From: Microbacterium sp. SORGH_AS_0969
GTDB lineage: Bacteria; Actinomycetota; Actinomycetes; Actinomycetales; Microbacteriaceae
Direction: 5' to 3'
DNA: 64,000 bases
NCBI RefSeq assembly: GCF_030818255.1
Contig: NZ_JAUTAG010000001.1
Location: 992,001-1,056,000 of the forward strand
The notes under the pieces were generated by a model, which saw nothing but the letters and a program-made list of their open reading frames with translations, ran no database searches and was not told the DNA's origin. This document shows positions 17,168-25,880 of the stretch, piece by piece (position 1 is the first letter of the stretch; each line of letters opens with the position of its first letter). Both the position numbers and the translations under genes were made by a program.

Positions 17168-17293
17168 GCGGACACCGACACCGTCGTAACAATGACGCCT
17201 CGCGGCGTTGTGTGACGCGCGCGATTGTGCCGACGCGGCACCGACGGCACAGTGGGCCTCTCGGCGGGACCGGCCCGCCGCGAAGGAGTCCCG

Positions 17294-18499
17294 ATGCCCG
17301 ACCGCATCCACCTCGCCGTCGCCCTGGACGGCGCCGGCTGGCACCCGGCCGCGTGGCGTGAGTCCACCGCCCGCCCCACCGAGCTCACGACGCCCGCGTA
17401 CTGGCGCGACCTCGCCCGCACGGCCGACGGCGCCGGGCTCGTCCTCGCGACCATCGAAGACGCGTTGAGCCTGGGCGGCCGATCCTCCGAACCGGATGCC
17501 GAGACCCGGCGCGACCGCGCGCGGGGCCGCCTCGACGCGGTGCTGTTGGCGTCGTTCCTGGCGCCGGTCACGCGTCGTCTGGGTCTCGTCCCGACCGCGA
17601 CCACCGCGCATCCCGAACCGTTCCACCTCGCCACCGGACTCCAGACCCTCGACCACGCCAGCCGGGGTCGCGCCGGCGTCCGCCTCGTCGCGGGCTCGAC
17701 GCCGCAGGAACGCGCGAACTTCGGGCGCCGCACCGAGGGACCGACCGGGATCCCGGCATCCGGTCGCGTCGAAGACGATCCGGCGCTGCTCGCGGCGTTT
17801 CGCGAGGCGGGTGAGGTGGCCGACGTCCTCCGCCGCCTCGCCGACTCGTGGGAGGACGACGCCATCGTGCGCGACCTCGAGACCGGGAAGTTCCTCGACC
17901 GGGACCGCGTGCACAACGTCGCCTTCGAGGGCGAGTTCTTCTCGATCACCGGCGCCTCGATCGTGCCGCGCTCCCCGCAGGGCCAGCCGCTCATCACCGC
18001 CCTCGCGCACCAGACGATCCCGTACCGTTTCGCCGCGGAGCACGCCGACCTCGTGTTCGTCACGCCCGCGGACGCGGCGGCGGTCGGCGGCATCCGGAAC
18101 GAACTGGCGGATGCCGCGGACGAGGTGCGCACGCTCGACGAGCCGCTGCGCGTGTTCGCCGACCTCCTGATCCTCGTGGAGGACACACGCCGGGAGGCCG
18201 AGGCGGTCTGGAACCGTCTCCAGGACCGCGCCCCGCTCACCACCGACGCCCGGGTCGTGGTCGGCACCGCCGACGACGTCGTGGACGAGATCCGCGCTCT
18301 CGCCGAGGCCGGGGTCGACGGCATCCGCCTGCGCCCCGCCCGCCTGCCCGCCGATCTCGAGGCGATCGCCGACCGGGTCGTGCCGCGCGCGGCGGCCGCC
18401 GGCATCCTGCTTCCCGACGACGGCGCGCCGACGTTGCGCGAACGGGTCGGACTCCCCCGCCTCGCCAGCCGTTACGCCCGTCAGGAGGTCGGCGCATGA
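17294..18499 (+). CDS. Luciferase-like (LLM) flavin monooxygenase 2
   Basis: A 401-aa LLM-fold enzyme. HLAVALDGAGWHPAAW at the N-terminus, LLASFLAPVTRRLGLVPTAT, HPEPFHLATGLQTLDHASRG and SPQGQPLI follow the NtaA/SnaA branch. The ATG at 17294 has an ideal GAAGGAG, so the longer upstream frame is rejected. It overlaps the next monooxygenase by 4 nt and heads the rightward operon opposite the ABC importer. Reaction likely an FMNH2-dependent oxygenation of the imported compound. Confidence 0.85.
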   Translation: MPDRIHLAVALDGAGWHPAAWRESTARPTELTTPAYWRDLARTADGAGLVLATIEDALSLGGRSSEPDAETRRDRARGRLDAVLLASFLAPVTRRLGLVPTATTAHPEPFHLATGLQTLDHASRGRAGVRLVAGSTPQERANFGRRTEGPTGIPASGRVEDDPALLAAFREAGEVADVLRRLADSWEDDAIVRDLETGKFLDRDRVHNVAFEGEFFSITGASIVPRSPQGQPLITALAHQTIPYRFAAEHADLVFVTPADAAAVGGIRNELADAADEVRTLDEPLRVFADLLILVEDTRREAEAVWNRLQDRAPLTTDARVVVGTADDVVDEIRALAEAGVDGIRLRPARLPADLEAIADRVVPRAAAAGILLPDDGAPTLRERVGLPRLASRYARQEVGA

Positions 18500-19845
18500 C
18501 CCGCCGCCAGATCCACCTCGCCGCCCACTTCCCAGGTGTGAACAACACCACCGTGTGGACCGACCCGAGCGCGGGCAGCCAGATCGACTTCTCATCGTTC
18601 GAGTACTTCGCCCGCACGGCCGAGCGGGGCTTCTTCGACTACCTCTTCCTCGCCGAGGGCCTGCGCCTGCGCGAGCACCGGGGGCAGCTGCACGACCTCG
18701 ATGTCGCCGGACGTCCGAACACCCTCGCGATCCTCACCGCGCTGGCCGCCGTCACCGAGCACATCGGTCTCGTCGGCACGCTCAACACGACGTTCAACGA
18801 GCCCTTCGAGCTCGCCCGCCAGCTCGGCACGCTCGACATCCTGTCGAACGGCCGGGCCGGATGGAACGCCGTGACCAGCTCCGACGCGTTCCACGGCGCG
18901 AACTTCCGCCGCGGGGGCTACCTCGACCACGCCGACCGGTACGTGCGGGCGTCGGAGTTCGCGGCGCTGTCGAAGGCGCTCTGGTCGTCGTGGCGCGACG
19001 ACGCGATCGTGGCGGATGCCGAGACCGGCGCGTTCCTCCGAGAAGACGCGATCGCGCGGGTGCGGCACGAGAGCCGCCTGTTCGACGTCGACGCGGTGTT
19101 CGACGTGCCACGCTCTCCGCAGGGGAGACCCGTGATCGTGCAGGCCGGGGACTCCCCCGACGGCCGCGACTTCGCGACCGCGCATGCCGACGTCATCTTC
19201 TCGCTGCACACCGAGTTCGCCGACGCGCAGCAGTTCTACCGCGATGTGAAGGGCCGACTCGCGGCGCACGGCCGCGACGAGGATTCGCTCAAGATCCTCC
19301 CGGCAGCCACCTTCGTGCTCGGCGACACCGCCGACGAGGCCCGCGAGCGCTCGCGCGAGATCGCCCTCGCCCAGGTTCGCCCGCAGACCGCGATCACCTA
19401 CCTCGAGCAGATCTGGAACCGCGACCTCAGCGGGTACGACCCCGAGGGTCCGCTCCCCGACGTCGAGCCCGACACGGGCGTCGAGACCGCGCAGGGCTTC
19501 GCCGGTCGACACGCGGCGATCCGCGCGCGCGTCGGGCAGCTGCGCGAGCAGGCGGCCGCTGAGAACCTCAGCATCCGGGAGCTCGTGATCCGTCTGACCG
19601 CGAAGCACACCTTCGTCGGGACGCCGGAGCACGTGGCATCCGAGATCGACCGGTACGTGCAGGAGCGCGCGACCGACGGCTTCACCGTGGTCGGGCACGT
19701 CACCCCGCACGGCCTCGACGAGTTCGCCGACCGGGTCGTGCCGCTGCTGCAGGAGCGCGGGTCGTACCGCCGCTCGTACGACGACGGGGCGACGCTGCAC
19801 GATCTGCTGGGACTGCCGCCGGTACTCGCCCCCGCCGCGCGATGA
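18496..19845 (+). CDS. NtaA/SnaA/DszA-family FMNH2-dependent monooxygenase 3
   Basis: A 449-aa protein with NtaA-family features: FDYLFLAEGLRLREH, VGTLNTTFNEPFELARQLGTLD, NGRAGWNAVTS and SPQGRPVIVQAGDS. Relatives attack nitrilotriacetate, sulfones and pristinamycin IIA. AGGAGG precedes the ATG, which overlaps the previous stop. It is likely a second oxygenation step or a partner specificity for the same substrate as monooxygenase 2; both would need reduced flavin from a reductase. Confidence 0.87.
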   Translation: MTRRQIHLAAHFPGVNNTTVWTDPSAGSQIDFSSFEYFARTAERGFFDYLFLAEGLRLREHRGQLHDLDVAGRPNTLAILTALAAVTEHIGLVGTLNTTFNEPFELARQLGTLDILSNGRAGWNAVTSSDAFHGANFRRGGYLDHADRYVRASEFAALSKALWSSWRDDAIVADAETGAFLREDAIARVRHESRLFDVDAVFDVPRSPQGRPVIVQAGDSPDGRDFATAHADVIFSLHTEFADAQQFYRDVKGRLAAHGRDEDSLKILPAATFVLGDTADEARERSREIALAQVRPQTAITYLEQIWNRDLSGYDPEGPLPDVEPDTGVETAQGFAGRHAAIRARVGQLREQAAAENLSIRELVIRLTAKHTFVGTPEHVASEIDRYVQERATDGFTVVGHVTPHGLDEFADRVVPLLQERGSYRRSYDDGATLHDLLGLPPVLAPAAR

Positions 19846-21734
19846 TCCGGGTCGTCATCGTGGGGGCCGGCCCGCGCGCGGTGATGCTGGTCGAGCGCCT
19901 GCTCGCCCGCCGGACCCGCGCGGCCAGTCCACGCCTGCACATCACGCTCGTCGACCCGCACCCGCCGGGGGCCGGTCGCATCTGGCGCCGCGATCAGTCT
20001 CCGCTGCTCAAGCTCAACTCGATGGCGCGCGACGTGACCGTGTTCACCGACGAGACGTGCGCGATCTCGGGGCCGGTGCGTTCCGGGCCGTCGCTCATCG
20101 AGTGGGCCGAGCGCGTCCGCGCCGGGACCATCCCCGACGTCGCGATCGACGATCCGGATCTGGATGCCGAGCTCCGAACGCTGCGTGCAGACAGCTTCCC
20201 CACGCGCCGACTCCAGAGCGTCTACCTCGACTGGTTCTGGCGGCGGACGGTCGCGATCGCGCCGCCCGGGGTCGAGGTGCACGAGCACCGCGGGGTCGTG
20301 CAGTGGGTCGATGACACGATCGAGGGGTACGAGGTGGCGTTGGCCGATGGCATCCGTCTTCCCGCCGACATCGTCGTGTACGCGCTCGGCCACAACGGAC
20401 GCGACCCCGACGGCGAGACGCGCGCCCTGATCACCGCAGCCGCGGACGCGGGCCTGACCTACGTGCCGCCGTCGTTCACCGCCGACGCCGACCTCTCGGT
20501 GCTCGGAGCGGGCGACGACGTCATCGTGCGCGGCATGGGGCTGGCGGCGGTGGATGCCATCGTGCTGCTGGCCGAGGGACGCGGCGGCCGCTTCGTCCGA
20601 ACGCCGGAAGGCCGCGTGCGGTACGAGCCCTCGGGGCGGGAACCGCGCCTGCACCTCGGCTCGCGCCGCGGCGTGCCGTACCGCTCGAAGGTGTCGTCGG
20701 AGCTGCGGGGCGACGCGCCCGCGCGCGAGGTGCTCACCCCCGCGGCGATCGCGGAGCTTCTGGCGCGACCGGGCACGATCGACTTCCTCGACGACGTGTG
20801 GCCGCTGATCGCCCGCGAGCTCGTGTGGGGGCACTACCGCGAGCTGTTCACCGGACACCCCGAGCGGGTCCTGGTCCCGTGGGGCGTCTTCCGCGAGACG
20901 CTGCGCGCCGTGGACGGCGACACGGCGGCCCTGCGACGCGCGGTCGCCGAGGTCGTCCCCGACCCGTTGGACCGTTTCGACGTTCCCGCGCTCGATGTGC
21001 CTCTCGGCCACGAGGCGTTCGCGGATGCCGCCGAGGTGCACCGCCGCGTGCGTGAGCACATCGCCGAAGACCTGGTCTTGCGCACGACCCCGGAACGCAG
21101 CACCGCGCAGGCCCTGTTCCTCACGATCCTGCAGTCGTTCCTCGCGGTGTCGGAGATCCCCGCCGAGCGGTGGAGCGCACGGTCGCGGGCGATCGACCTC
21201 CCCGTGACGTGGCACACCTTCTTCAGTTACGTCGCGTCGGGGCCGCCCGCACACCGTCTCGAAGAGATCGCGGCGCTCGCGGATGCCGGGATCGTGCGGT
21301 TCCTCGGACCCGAGATCGCGGTGCGGATCGACGACGGGCGATTCGTGGCATCCTCTCCACGGGTTCCCGGGGAGGTGCGCGCCGGCGCGCTCCTCGATGC
21401 GTGGCTCCCGGGCGCCGAGGCGGCCTCCAGCGACAACGCGGCCTTGCGCGAGCTGGCGACGCGGCACGGCCGCGAGGTGCACGTCGCCGACGAGACCTTC
21501 ACGGGTTCGCTCGGCCGCATCGACACCGACGCCGACGGACGCGTCGTCTCACGCGACGGCATCCCGCACGCGACCCTCTTCGCCATCGGACCGTTCACCT
21601 CGGGCATGGAGGCCGGCGCCTTCACGCGCCCGCGGTCGAACGCCCTGTCGCTCCGGCACACCGACCGCGTCGCGGGCGCGGTGTCCGAGGCGGTGGCCGC
21701 GGTGTCCGCGCGGCGCTGGGCGTTCTCGCGCTGA
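19842..21734 (+). CDS. Large FAD/NAD(P)-binding protein (NAD_binding_9 type)
   Basis: A 630-aa protein starting with a Rossmann motif VVIVGAGPRAVMLVERLL. It has further motifs seen in the NAD_binding_9 group: PPGAGRIWRRDQSPLLKLNS, VVYALGHNG and a late DAWLPG/TLFAIGPFTSGME. The role of this group is poorly known; some members are annotated as lysine/ornithine-hydroxylase relatives. Its 4-nt overlap with the NtaA-like gene makes it a probable redox partner or an oxygenase in the same pathway. Confidence 0.7.
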   Translation: MIRVVIVGAGPRAVMLVERLLARRTRAASPRLHITLVDPHPPGAGRIWRRDQSPLLKLNSMARDVTVFTDETCAISGPVRSGPSLIEWAERVRAGTIPDVAIDDPDLDAELRTLRADSFPTRRLQSVYLDWFWRRTVAIAPPGVEVHEHRGVVQWVDDTIEGYEVALADGIRLPADIVVYALGHNGRDPDGETRALITAAADAGLTYVPPSFTADADLSVLGAGDDVIVRGMGLAAVDAIVLLAEGRGGRFVRTPEGRVRYEPSGREPRLHLGSRRGVPYRSKVSSELRGDAPAREVLTPAAIAELLARPGTIDFLDDVWPLIARELVWGHYRELFTGHPERVLVPWGVFRETLRAVDGDTAALRRAVAEVVPDPLDRFDVPALDVPLGHEAFADAAEVHRRVREHIAEDLVLRTTPERSTAQALFLTILQSFLAVSEIPAERWSARSRAIDLPVTWHTFFSYVASGPPAHRLEEIAALADAGIVRFLGPEIAVRIDDGRFVASSPRVPGEVRAGALLDAWLPGAEAASSDNAALRELATRHGREVHVADETFTGSLGRIDTDADGRVVSRDGIPHATLFAIGPFTSGMEAGAFTRPRSNALSLRHTDRVAGAVSEAVAAVSARRWAFSR

Positions 21735-21832
21735 GCCCGCGCCGCGCGCTGACGTCCGCGCGCCGCCCCGCGCCCGCGCGCCGCCCCGCGCCCGCGCACG
21801 GGTCGCGCCGCCGCCGCGCCCCGTCCACTTCC

Positions 21833-21894
21833 GTTGAGTGTCCAAGACACGCCGTAACTCCCCCGCGCATGACGGCGTGTCTTGGACACTCGAC
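21833..21894. repeat. 60-bp palindromic element (family I, copy c)
   Basis: Placed between the convergent ends of the FAD/NAD(P) protein and the MarR gene. Left arm GTTGAGTGTCC pairs with GGACACTCGAC. Confidence 0.85.
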
Positions 21895-21906
21895 GCTCAG
21901 AGTCGC

Positions 21907-22362
21907 CTACGCGAGCGAGCGCGCCAGCGCCGCGGCGAGGTGCTCGACCATTGGGCGAGACGCCGTCGCGTCAGGCCCGAAGAACTGCTCGTCGACGTCC
22001 TCCACGGCGCGATTCGCCGCGCGCGCCAGCTCACGCCCGGCGGCCGTGGCCCGGACGCGGACGGCGCGGCGGTCAGTGGCATCCTGTCGCCGTTCGACGA
22101 GATCCCGCTCGGCGAGCGCGCGGATCACCTGCGACACCATCATCGGGTCGGCGCCCGCACGCTGGCTGAGCGCGGCCTGCGTCATGCCCTCGTCGGAGTC
22201 GCCGAACGTCAGCACCGCCAGCAGCACGAACTGCACGTGCGTGACCTCGTGCGGCGCCAGCGCGCGGCGGATCGCCGCCTGCCACCGGTTCGTCACCTGC
22301 CAGAGCAGGAATCCCGGGCTGGCGTCGCCGGAGGCGAACCGACTGTCGAGGGGAGTCGTCAT
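21907..22362 (-). CDS. MarR-family transcriptional regulator
   Basis: A 151-aa winged-helix regulator. TQAALSQRAGADPMMVSQVI is the recognition helix region, and RRQDATDRRAVRVRATAAG is the classic MarR wing. It follows the SRPBCC gene by 7 bp and is likely its co-transcribed repressor. Confidence 0.88.
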   Translation of the reverse strand: MTTPLDSRFASGDASPGFLLWQVTNRWQAAIRRALAPHEVTHVQFVLLAVLTFGDSDEGMTQAALSQRAGADPMMVSQVIRALAERDLVERRQDATDRRAVRVRATAAGRELARAANRAVEDVDEQFFGPDATASRPMVEHLAAALARSLA

Positions 22363-22369
22363 CCCTCGA

Positions 22370-22798
22370 TCATCGCGCGCGCACCGTCTCGACGAGAGCG
22401 ACGAGCCGGTCGAGGTCGGCAGGCACCGAGCGTTCGAACCCCGAGAACGCGGTGCGCGCCCACAGCCACGACAGCGGTCCCTCCAGCGTCACCTCGGCCG
22501 CCACCCGCGACCCGCCCGCGGTGGCGTCGACCCGGTGCCGAAACGTCAGTCGGGCTCCCGGAACGCGGCTGACGTCGGTGTAGACGCGGTCGGGCTCGAG
22601 CTCGGCGATCACGAAGGCCGTGCGCGGACCACCGACGGGCTTCAGGATGCCACGCGCCCCCTGCCGCACCTCACCCTCGACGCGCGCCCACTCGGTGTCG
22701 GGCGACCACTCGCGCCACGAGTCGTGATCGACCCAGCGCGCGAAGAACGCCGAGGGCGAGGCGGTCGATTCACGGGTGACGGAGGCAAGTGTTCGCAT
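22370..22798 (-). CDS. SRPBCC/START-fold (polyketide cyclase-like) protein
   Basis: A 142-aa lipid- or aromatic-binding fold protein. It has SPSAFFARWVDHDSWREWSP at the N-terminus, GPRTAFVIAELEPDRVYTDV in the middle and WARTAFSGFERSVPADLDRL as the long C-terminal helix. The start MRTLASVT at 22798 is chosen because the upstream frame runs into palindromic intergenic DNA. It is coupled to a MarR regulator; ligand unknown. Confidence 0.78.
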   Translation of the reverse strand: MRTLASVTRESTASPSAFFARWVDHDSWREWSPDTEWARVEGEVRQGARGILKPVGGPRTAFVIAELEPDRVYTDVSRVPGARLTFRHRVDATAGGSRVAAEVTLEGPLSWLWARTAFSGFERSVPADLDRLVALVETVRAR

Positions 22799-22856
22799 AT
22801 GTTTAGTATGCGCGCATATTACTTCCACGGCAAGGCCCCTCCCTCCCGCTCCTCTC

Positions 22857-22918
22857 GTTGAGTGTCCAGAACACGCCGCAACTCCCGCGCGCATAACGGC
22901 GTGTCTTGGACACTCAAC
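22857..22918. repeat. 60-bp palindromic element (family I, copy d)
   Basis: The left arm reads GTCCAGAACACGCCG rather than GTCCAAGACACGCCG, so one arm has drifted. The right arm is the consensus. Confidence 0.8.
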
Positions 22919-23001
22919 GAACTCGCGGCTGGCACGCGCGGCCCCGGGGCGGGGCGCTCGCTCCAAACGCCCCGCGCCGCGCGCCGCGCGCCACCCCTCC
23001 T

Positions 23002-23063
23002 GTTGGGCGTCCAAGACACGCCGTAACCCCGCACCGAATTGCGGCGTGTCTTGGACACTCAAC
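23002..23063. repeat. 60-bp palindromic element (family I, copy e)
   Basis: Left arm GTTGGGCGTCC against right arm GGACACTCAAC; the changes give G:T-type pairs in RNA for one strand. It lies 84 bp from copy d in direct orientation, just past the 3' end of the MTHFR-like gene. Confidence 0.8.
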
Positions 23064-23151
23064 GCCCATCGGCTGGCGACGGCCCGCGACGCACGACCCC
23101 ACGCCCCACGCCCCGCCCGTCCCGCCCCGCACGGCACGGCCGCCCCGCGCC

Positions 23152-24174
23152 TCACGGCAGACGCCGCGCGACCTCCGCCATCGCCTCGGCGAACGACTCC
23201 TCGGCGCCCTCGCGACCGCCGGAGAGGTTCACGCCCACCACCCCGGGGATCGCGAGCATCTCCTCCGCGAGCGCGACCGCGAGGGCGATTCCCTCGGCAC
23301 GAGGGTCTGCGGCACTGCGGACGCGCGACAGGAACCCGTCCGGCAGCACCAGCGTCGTGAACGACTCGAGCAGTGCGGCCGAGGCGTGGTCGACGACCAC
23401 CGGAACGCAGGGGATGTACCGCACCGGCTCCCCCACCTCGTCGATGAACCGCCGCACCGGCTCCGCGCCGCCCGCGTGGTTGACGAAGCACACGTCGGCA
23501 CCCGCCCGCAGCTTCTCGCGCAACCGCGCGGCGCGGCGCTCCACCGGCGGGGCCGCGGGCGACCCGGCCACCGACACGACGTGCCCCGCCGCCCGCGCGA
23601 GCGCCGCCGCCTCGGTCGAGTCGAGGTCGAACACGGGGGCGGCGTCCGGCCGGTGACCCGTCTGAGTGTGGTCCCCCGTGACGCAGTGCACCCCAGCCAC
23701 CCCCTCGACGGCAAGCGCCGCGAGCTCCCCCTCGATCGCGACGCGATTGCGGTCGCGCATGTTCAGCCCCGTCCAGACGCGCAGCCCCCGTCGCTGCAAC
23801 AGGTGCGCGCGGTAGGCGGGAGGGAACTGCACGCGCGCGGTTCCCGCGTCGCCGGCGAGGACGGCATCCACCTCTCCCGAGAGGACAGCGGCGCAGCCGT
23901 CGATGGATGCCACACTCAGCGCCCGCGCCGGCAGGTCGGCCACGACCCACGGACGGGTGTCGAGAGAGGCCAGGGTGTCCGCCGCCGCTGCGGTTCGCGG
24001 GCCGGGGCCGACCGGGGTCGTGCGGTCGACGCCGGTCCACGGCACCGTCGGACGGGGGAGGAACACGCAGCGATGGGCGGCGTCGATCTCGCACGAGCCG
24101 TCGAAGCCGACACCCCCGCACGGGCCGTATTCCATGCGCTTGGGGCACACGTCGATGAGAGGCAGCGAGCTCAT
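23152..24174 (-). CDS. Methylenetetrahydrofolate reductase-like protein with N-terminal MTHFR C-terminal-type zinc motif
   Basis: A 340-aa protein. The N-terminus DVCPKRMEYGPCGGVGFDG with a further CE matches the small cysteine-rich domain called methylene-THF reductase C-terminal. The rest resembles the MetF TIM barrel, including VHCVTGDHTQTGH and FVNHAGGAEPVRRF, but is shorter. It may handle a folate-bound one-carbon unit. It starts leaderless at 24174 (TACACT, 7 nt) and shares the 24208-24226 operator with the xanthine dehydrogenase operon, so a role in one-carbon or purine breakdown is inferred. Confidence 0.7.
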   Translation of the reverse strand: MSSLPLIDVCPKRMEYGPCGGVGFDGSCEIDAAHRCVFLPRPTVPWTGVDRTTPVGPGPRTAAAADTLASLDTRPWVVADLPARALSVASIDGCAAVLSGEVDAVLAGDAGTARVQFPPAYRAHLLQRRGLRVWTGLNMRDRNRVAIEGELAALAVEGVAGVHCVTGDHTQTGHRPDAAPVFDLDSTEAAALARAAGHVVSVAGSPAAPPVERRAARLREKLRAGADVCFVNHAGGAEPVRRFIDEVGEPVRYIPCVPVVVDHASAALLESFTTLVLPDGFLSRVRSAADPRAEGIALAVALAEEMLAIPGVVGVNLSGGREGAEESFAEAMAEVARRLP

Positions 24175-24181
24175 GGCCGCG

Positions 24182-24251
24182 AGTGTAGGGACGCCGTGTT
24201 TCGGCGAATGTTCGTGGTGGCAACATCACCGAAACGCGGCATCCCTACGCT
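24182..24251. promoter_or_regulatory. Divergent promoters around purine operator S1 (ATGTT-N9-AACAT at 24208-24226)
   Basis: The palindrome ATGTT-N9-AACAT at 24208-24226 sits midway between two -10 boxes: TACACT at 24187-24182 (minus strand) and TACGCT at 24246-24251 (plus strand). It is 19-20 nt from each, overlapping both -35 regions. The same site is found before allB and uraD. Confidence 0.72.
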
Positions 24252-24281
24252 CGGCGATAACCCCAGCCCCCGGGAGGACCC

Positions 24282-24896
24282 ATGATCACGGCCGGCACCA
24301 CCTTCGGTTCCGATGTCGACGTCACCGACGTGCTCGTCGCCGACCCGATCGCGCTCATGGTCCGGTGGCTGCCGTCGCACGACAGCGAATTGCGCCCCCT
24401 CGCCGCCCTCTCGACCATCGGGCTCGACGGCATCCCGTCCCTCCGCCATGTGCTCATCAGCGACAGGGATGCCGCGGGCCTGACCTTCCACACCGATGAG
24501 GCGAGCGCGAAGGTCGCCGAGATCGTCGCCAACCCCGTGGCCGCGATGGCCGTGGCGTGGCCCGAGGTCGGGCGCCAGCTCGTCGTCCGGGGAATCGTGG
24601 AGCGCGTGACCCCCGCGGAGGCCGCGGCGGTCTACGCCCAGCGCTCGCGCTACCTGCAGCTGCTGGCGTGGCTGAACACGCGCGAGAACGCACAGCTCGA
24701 CACCGCCGCGCGTCAGCACCTGTGGGCCGAGTTCGACGCCGCGCACCCGACGCTCGACCCGCCTCCGCGCTGGGTCGGTTTCCGCCTGCGTCCCGTCACC
24801 CTGACGTTCTGGCGCGGCGACCCGATCGGGCAGAGCACGCGCCAGCACTACACGCTCTCCGACGGCCGCTGGTCGGGCAGGATCCTGGCGGGCTGA
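24282..24896 (+). CDS. Pyridoxamine-5'-phosphate oxidase-family FMN protein
   Basis: A 204-aa split-barrel flavoprotein. PSLRHVLISDRDAAGLTFHT and a WPEVGRQLVVRGIVERV strand pair fit the PNPOx fold, and the C-terminal WVGFRLRPVTLTFWRGDP matches the PdxH-like dimerisation end. It is not clearly PdxH. GGGAGGACCC precedes the ATG. It is the first gene of the xanthine dehydrogenase operon, 1 nt before the FAD subunit, so it may provide a linked redox step. Confidence 0.75.
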   Translation: MITAGTTFGSDVDVTDVLVADPIALMVRWLPSHDSELRPLAALSTIGLDGIPSLRHVLISDRDAAGLTFHTDEASAKVAEIVANPVAAMAVAWPEVGRQLVVRGIVERVTPAEAAAVYAQRSRYLQLLAWLNTRENAQLDTAARQHLWAEFDAAHPTLDPPPRWVGFRLRPVTLTFWRGDPIGQSTRQHYTLSDGRWSGRILAG

Positions 24897-24897
24897 C

Positions 24898-25731
24898 ATG
24901 GACATCACCACCGTCACCTCGTTCCGCCCCGCGCGCACGCGCGCCGATCTCGCGCTCGCGCCCGGTGAGGTCGTCATGGCGGGCGGCACCTGGCTGATGA
25001 GCGAACCGCAACCGACGACCACCGGGTTCGTCGACCTCACGACCCTCGGCTGGCCCGACGTCGAGATCACGCCCGACGGCCTGCGCATCGGCGCGACCTG
25101 CACGATCGCCCGCCTTCTCGCCTGGGCCGAGACCGAGGCGCCCGCCGAGTGGACCTCGCTCGCGCTCGCCCGCCCGTCCGCCGATGCCCTCCTCGCGTCG
25201 TTCAAGATCTGGAACACCGCGACCGTCGGCGGCAACGTCTGCCAGGCCTTCGCGGCCGGGGCGATGATCGCGATGCTGTCGACCCTCGATGCCACGGCCC
25301 TCATCTGGACGCCCGACGGCGGCGAGCGCGTGATCGCGGTGGCCGACCTGGTGATCGACAACCAGGCGACCTCGCTCGCCCCGGGCGAGGTGGTGCGCGC
25401 CCTCGACATCCCGATGCACGCGCTGCGCTCGCGCGTCGGGCTGCAAAAGATCGCCCTCGCCGAACTCGGCCGCTCGGGGGCGGTCGTGACCGCGCGCGTC
25501 GATCCGGACGGTTCGGCGGTCTTCGTCGTCACCGCCGCCGTCCGACGCCCGCGGGTGCTGAGATTCGTCCGCGTTCCGGGTGCCGGAGAGCTTCGGGATG
25601 CCGTGGCCTCCGCGACCGACTTCTACACCGACCCGCTGGGCAGCGCCGACTGGCGGCGCGGCGTGAGCGTCGTGCTCGCCGAGCGGCTGCGCGCGGCGTT
25701 CGCCCGCGATCTCGCGGAGGGCACCGCGTGA
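24898..25731 (+). CDS. Xanthine dehydrogenase-family FAD-binding subunit
   Basis: A 277-aa FAD-binding molybdopterin dehydrogenase subunit. It carries VMAGGTWLMSEPQ (FAD loop), RIGATCTIARLL and a second loop around FKIWNTATVGGNVCQAF. It passes electrons from the 2Fe-2S centres to NAD+ or another acceptor. The stop overlaps a GTG of a short spacer ORF. In the ancestral arrangement it probably overlapped the 2Fe-2S/Mo gene directly, since a 16-bp copy of this junction recurs at 25865. Confidence 0.88.
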   Translation: MDITTVTSFRPARTRADLALAPGEVVMAGGTWLMSEPQPTTTGFVDLTTLGWPDVEITPDGLRIGATCTIARLLAWAETEAPAEWTSLALARPSADALLASFKIWNTATVGGNVCQAFAAGAMIAMLSTLDATALIWTPDGGERVIAVADLVIDNQATSLAPGEVVRALDIPMHALRSRVGLQKIALAELGRSGAVVTARVDPDGSAVFVVTAAVRRPRVLRFVRVPGAGELRDAVASATDFYTDPLGSADWRRGVSVVLAERLRAAFARDLAEGTA

Positions 25732-25880
25732 GCGCGGCACGCCGCATCGCTGTCCCGCGCTCCGGAACTCCGGGCGCCGCGGCGCGCACCGCGGGCTGCG
25801 GCACGGGGATTCTGCCGGCTTCCTCCGGAGCGCGGCACGCAGGGTGCCAGGCAAAGGCGCAACGGGAGGGCACCGCGTGA
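25732..25880. mobile_element. 149-bp insertion with 16-bp end duplication between XDH subunit genes
   Basis: The 16 bases ending at the FAD-subunit stop (25716-25731, GGAGGGCACCGCGTGA) are repeated exactly at 25865-25880, where they form the GTG start of the next gene. The DNA between carries CCGCGCTCCGGA and its inverted copy TCCGGAGCGCGG. It encodes no recognisable protein; a GTG-initiated 50-codon ORF spans it. Interpretation: a small non-autonomous palindromic element or repeat-mediated duplication that separated two overlapping genes. Confidence 0.6.

Larger units (their letters stand above)
16814..17293. other. 480-bp divergent intergenic region: iterons plus hairpin array
   Basis: No gene is supported here. 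The left part (16908-16942) holds phased GTCAC sites near the oxidase gene. The right part (16997-17167) holds four GGTCxCT/AGxGACC hairpins. The last 100 bp before 17294 must contain the rightward promoter; AAGGAG is the ribosome-binding site. Confidence 0.7.
22799..23151. other. 353-bp intergenic region with operator palindrome and two family I hairpins
   Basis: No gene is supported. It begins with an AT-rich promoter for the SRPBCC-marR operon, including the perfect palindrome TATGCGCGCATA (22808-22819), a likely MarR site. It then holds two family I hairpins. The rest is low-complexity GC-rich sequence. Confidence 0.65.
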
